In this document: piece after piece, positions 63,044 to 64,000 of the stretch
Layout: every line of letters begins with the position of its first letter
How positions within the stretch are numbered: the stretch's first letter is position 1
Source: Lachnospiraceae bacterium
GTDB taxonomy: Bacteria; Bacillota; Clostridia; Lachnospirales; Lachnospiraceae
Assembly (NCBI GenBank): GCA_029005135.1
Contig: JAQXFO010000027.1
Location: 21,125 to 85,124 of the forward strand
Reading direction: 5' to 3'
DNA: 64,000 nt
Notes under the pieces: model-generated
Database searches by the model: none
What the model saw: the letters and a program-made list of their open reading frames with translations, nothing else
What the model was told of the DNA's origin: nothing
Translations under genes and position numbers: made by a program

Positions 63044-64000
63044 ATGGCAGATAAATCTCTCAGAGATCCGTCCTATTACCGCAACCGGGAACTGTCCTGG
63101 GTGGCCTTCAACGAGCGCTGCCTCTCGGAGGCCCGGGACAAGGCCCTGGTCCCTCTGTTTGAAAGATTAAAGTTCCTGTCGATCACGGCCTCCAATCTTG
63201 ACGAGTTTTTCATGATCCGGGTGGCCTCCCTGAAAGACCAGGTGCATGCCGGCTATACCAAAAGGGATATTGCCGGTATGACAGCCCAGGAGCAGCTGGA
63301 TGCGCTGGCTGTACGGACTCATGAGTTTGTCAGGGATCAGTATAAGGTCTACAACCGCTCCCTTCTGCCGGCACTCAAAAAAGCCGGTCTTGAGGTGGTT
63401 ACCCGCCATGAGAATCTGACGGAGGAACAGAGCCGGTATCTCGACCGTTATTTCAAAGACAATATCTATCCGGTGCTGACGCCTATGGCGATGGATTCGT
63501 CCCGTCCCTTTCCTCTGATCCGGAATAAGACCCTGAATATCGGCGCGCTGATTGCTGCCAAAGACGGCGGAGGACCGGGACTTCGGAAGCCCGCCGGCAA
63601 GAAGGCCGGCAAGGATAAAGGCCGCCGCCGTTTTGAGTTTGCGACGGTTCAGGTGCCCTCCGTCCTGCCGCGTATCGTCCGGCTGCCGGATGGCGAGGAC
63701 GGCCGCCGGATCGTGATCCTCCTGGAGGAAGTGATCGAGAAATACATCGGTCTGCTTTTCCAGCATTACGATGTGATCTGCGCCCATCCCTACCGCGTCA
63801 TGCGTAATGCCGATTTCACCATCGATGAGGATGAGGCGGAGGATCTGCTGGCCGAGATCCAGAAACAGCTGAAGAAGCGTCAGTGGGGTGAAGTTATCCG
63901 TCTGGAGGCCGAGGCAGGTATGGATCCGCGGCTGCTGAACATATTGAAGACAGAATTTAACAGCCGGGAGGAGGATATTTTCTCTATTAATGGTCCTCTG
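63044..64000 (+). CDS. ppk1: Polyphosphate kinase 1, 3' end cut by window
   Basis: Makes polyphosphate from ATP reversibly. Not in the ORF track because it has no stop before the edge; 319 codons are visible. N-terminal PPK_N domain YRNRELSWVAFNERCLSEA, SITASNLDEFFMIRVASLK and the start of the middle domain YPVLTPMAMDSSRPFPLI are exact family segments. A Lys/Gly-rich insertion (about residues 180-200, KKAGKDKGRRR) is unusual. ATG is one base after the Ppx stop. The catalytic histidines lie beyond the window. Confidence 0.95.
   Translation, partial: MADKSLRDPSYYRNRELSWVAFNERCLSEARDKALVPLFERLKFLSITASNLDEFFMIRVASLKDQVHAGYTKRDIAGMTAQEQLDALAVRTHEFVRDQYKVYNRSLLPALKKAGLEVVTRHENLTEEQSRYLDRYFKDNIYPVLTPMAMDSSRPFPLIRNKTLNIGALIAAKDGGGPGLRKPAGKKAGKDKGRRRFEFATVQVPSVLPRIVRLPDGEDGRRIVILLEEVIEKYIGLLFQHYDVICAHPYRVMRNADFTIDEDEAEDLLAEIQKQLKKRQWGEVIRLEAEAGMDPRLLNILKTEFNSREEDIFSINGPL

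Overview
This window looks like a chromosomal segment of a GC-rich anaerobic member of the Clostridia (Bacillota), possibly a Lachnospiraceae-like gut bacterium. The reasons are a T-box tryptophan operon, a FeoA-FeoB fusion, type III pantothenate kinase (CoaX), a separate aspartate carbamoyltransferase regulatory subunit (PyrI), an iron-only anaerobic flavour (HypF, XdhC, CoA-disulfide reductase-like protein), a dgt-dnaG-rpoD-trmK-nif3 cluster and a class A RNase P RNA. Taxonomy is inference from gene families and gene order. I see no phage, transposase, CRISPR array, tRNA or rRNA gene.

Layout. 0-8 kb: the 3' part of a PutP-type Na+/solute symporter, feoAB, an aldose-1-epimerase-like gene (minus strand), a membrane-anchored MerR-type regulator with a YbjQ protein, two small membrane proteins and MscS. 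8-15 kb: an NSS-type Na+ symporter divergent from a LysR regulator, a tandem-SIS-domain protein, phosphoglucomutase, a CmpB-like membrane protein and a small conserved protein. 14.6-20 kb: a Trp T-box followed by trpDCFBA and a nitroreductase, with no trpE or trpG. 20-33 kb: a candidate structured RNA with its own promoter and terminator, then a sigma-54 promoter driving a self-contained mannose-family PTS operon. That operon carries EIIA, a LevR-like activator, its own HPr and EI, an SDR dehydrogenase, a CoA-disulfide-reductase/rhodanese protein, a C_GCAxxG_C_C protein, EIIB, a fused EIIC-EIID, a small membrane protein, a VOC protein and a BtpA/SgcQ protein, and ends at a strong terminator. 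This is the most distinctive system in the window; its substrate is unknown.

33-44 kb: cupin, CoaX with altered motif, a pair of overlapping short AraC-type regulators, an XdhC protein with permuted domains next to HypF, a radical-SAM-like protein (AmrS-like) whose cluster motif is degenerate, a Na+/phosphate symporter with possible Pho boxes, and glutamate dehydrogenase. 44-52 kb: the dgt-dnaG-rpoD-trmK-nif3-nucleoside kinase housekeeping run. 52-64 kb: a 1224-residue exported protein with cell-wall-binding repeats, rnpB, a BmrR-like MerR regulator and its probable target (a DapB-like dehydrogenase), pyrBI on the minus strand, and finally a chorismate mutase - DUF815 ATPase - exopolyphosphatase-like - polyphosphate kinase run that leaves the window.

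How the parts work together. The PTS operon contains every protein needed to move phosphate from PEP to an incoming sugar (EI, HPr, EIIA, EIIB, EIICD) and a PRD-bearing sigma-54 activator that could sense that flux; its metabolic genes are redox and isomerase-like rather than classical sugar kinases. The trp operon makes tryptophan from anthranilate onward and would be turned on by uncharged tRNA-Trp. The last four genes join an aromatic biosynthesis enzyme to polyphosphate metabolism. Start sites in the ORF track were often too far upstream; I moved many to the ATG/GTG/TTG that follows a clear ribosome binding site.
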